From: JAVBOF01 sp031550915
Lineage (GTDB): Bacteria > Bacillota > Clostridia > Christensenellales > MGBC116941
Direction: 5' to 3'
Length of the DNA: 6,207 nucleotides
Assembly: GCA_031550915.1 (NCBI GenBank)
Contig: JAVBOF010000026.1
Span: 1-6,207 of the forward strand
Shown one piece after another: positions 5,774 to 6,207 of this stretch. The notes beneath the pieces were generated by a model, which was not told the DNA's origin, ran no database searches, and saw only the letters and a list, made by a program, of their open reading frames with translations. Positions within the stretch are counted from its first letter, which is position 1; each line of letters starts with the position of its first letter. The position numbers were made by a program, and so were the translations under genes.

Positions 5774-6207
5774 TTACTTACGCGCGGCTTTGGACAAAAG
5801 ACCCTGCGGGCGTATCGCTAAAATTATCAACAATACTATATACCCGGTCAAAAGCTGATAGGGCGAACCAAAGATATTCGCGCCCAAAAGCTGTGCAAGG
5901 CCAAGGATCACACCGCCCAAAAGCGTTCCTACAAGGCTGCCCATGCCGCCGATAACAACAACGCCAAACGCTATGATCAGGTATTGCGTACCTGTTGTAG
6001 GATAAAATACGAAAGTTTCGCCGACCAGGACACCCGCTATACATGTTGTTATCATAGTCAGGCACATTGCGTAGGCGTACATTCTTTTTGTGTTGACCCC
6101 CATTAATTCCGCCGCCATAATATCGCTTGATGAAGCGCGGATCGCCCTTCCAAACGATGTTTTATTCATTAGCAGGGAAAGCGCGATGATAACCACGACC
6201 GCTACCA
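5774..6207 (-). CDS. livH: LivH-type permease, N-terminal half beyond window
   Basis: The last 144 or so codons of a permease; the frame stays open through the right edge, so its start is not seen. LivH proteins are usually about 290-300 residues, so roughly half is present. The coupling-loop signature (TSFGRAIRASSSDIMAAELM, followed by GVNTKR), the GETFVFYPTTGTQYLIIAFG stretch, and VVIGGMGSLVGTLLGGVILG are characteristic of the BPD_transp_2 family, and the C-terminal RPQGLLSKAARK is the typical LivH ending. It partners LivM, which follows 31 bases later in the same transcript. A GTG at 6194-6196 lies inside the coding frame and is not a real start. Confidence 0.93.
   Translation of the reverse strand, partial: VAVVVIIALSLLMNKTSFGRAIRASSSDIMAAELMGVNTKRMYAYAMCLTMITTCIAGVLVGETFVFYPTTGTQYLIIAFGVVVIGGMGSLVGTLLGGVILGLAQLLGANIFGSPYQLLTGYIVLLIILAIRPQGLLSKAARK

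Overview
The window reads as chromosomal DNA of a low-to-moderate G+C Gram-positive anaerobe, probably a clostridium-like Firmicute. The signs are strong AGGAGG-type ribosome binding sites, a consensus sigma-A promoter, T-tailed hairpin terminators, a lipoprotein-type solute-binding protein and A+T-rich intergenic DNA. The species cannot be named from the sequence. Every gene found lies on the minus strand, so the transcriptional order runs from high to low coordinates.

Right part (6207 to 4682): the C-terminal half of a LivH-type permease (5774-6207, start outside the window) is followed after 31 bases by a complete LivM-type permease (4744-5742). These are the two membrane subunits of a branched-chain amino acid family (HAAT) ABC importer. 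A strong intrinsic terminator (4682-4725) closes this unit. The ATPase genes (LivG/LivF type) are not in the window and would be expected upstream of livH.

Middle (4743 to 2733): a 527-base A+T-rich gap carries a 21-bp-period direct repeat (4534-4569), a near-consensus promoter (4351-4379) with GATTG/CAATC motifs around it, and a 5' leader with a multi-helix hairpin (4246-4291). This leads into a class I solute-binding lipoprotein (2840-4216), presumably the substrate receptor for the LivHM permease. It has its own promoter and its own strong terminator (2733-2787). Its N-terminal linker is an Ala/Pro/Ser/Asp tandem repeat, and its binding-region sequence differs from classical leucine/isoleucine/valine receptors.

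Left part (2677 to 1): a separately promoted gene (1113-2591) encodes a secreted protein with beta-propeller-like repeats and a C-terminal beta-rich domain; I do not recognise a specific family. After a moderate terminator and a 327-base regulatory gap comes the N-terminal 261 residues of an FAD-dependent oxidoreductase (1-785, C-terminus outside the window). It resembles the YhfW-like DAO group, whose members often end in a Rieske domain.

The genes look like ordinary monocistronic units plus one permease operon. I found no CRISPR array, RNA gene, mobile element or convincing new multi-gene system. The most interesting signals are regulatory: the inverted repeat covering the oxidoreductase ribosome binding site, and the repeat, promoter and leader architecture in front of the binding protein.
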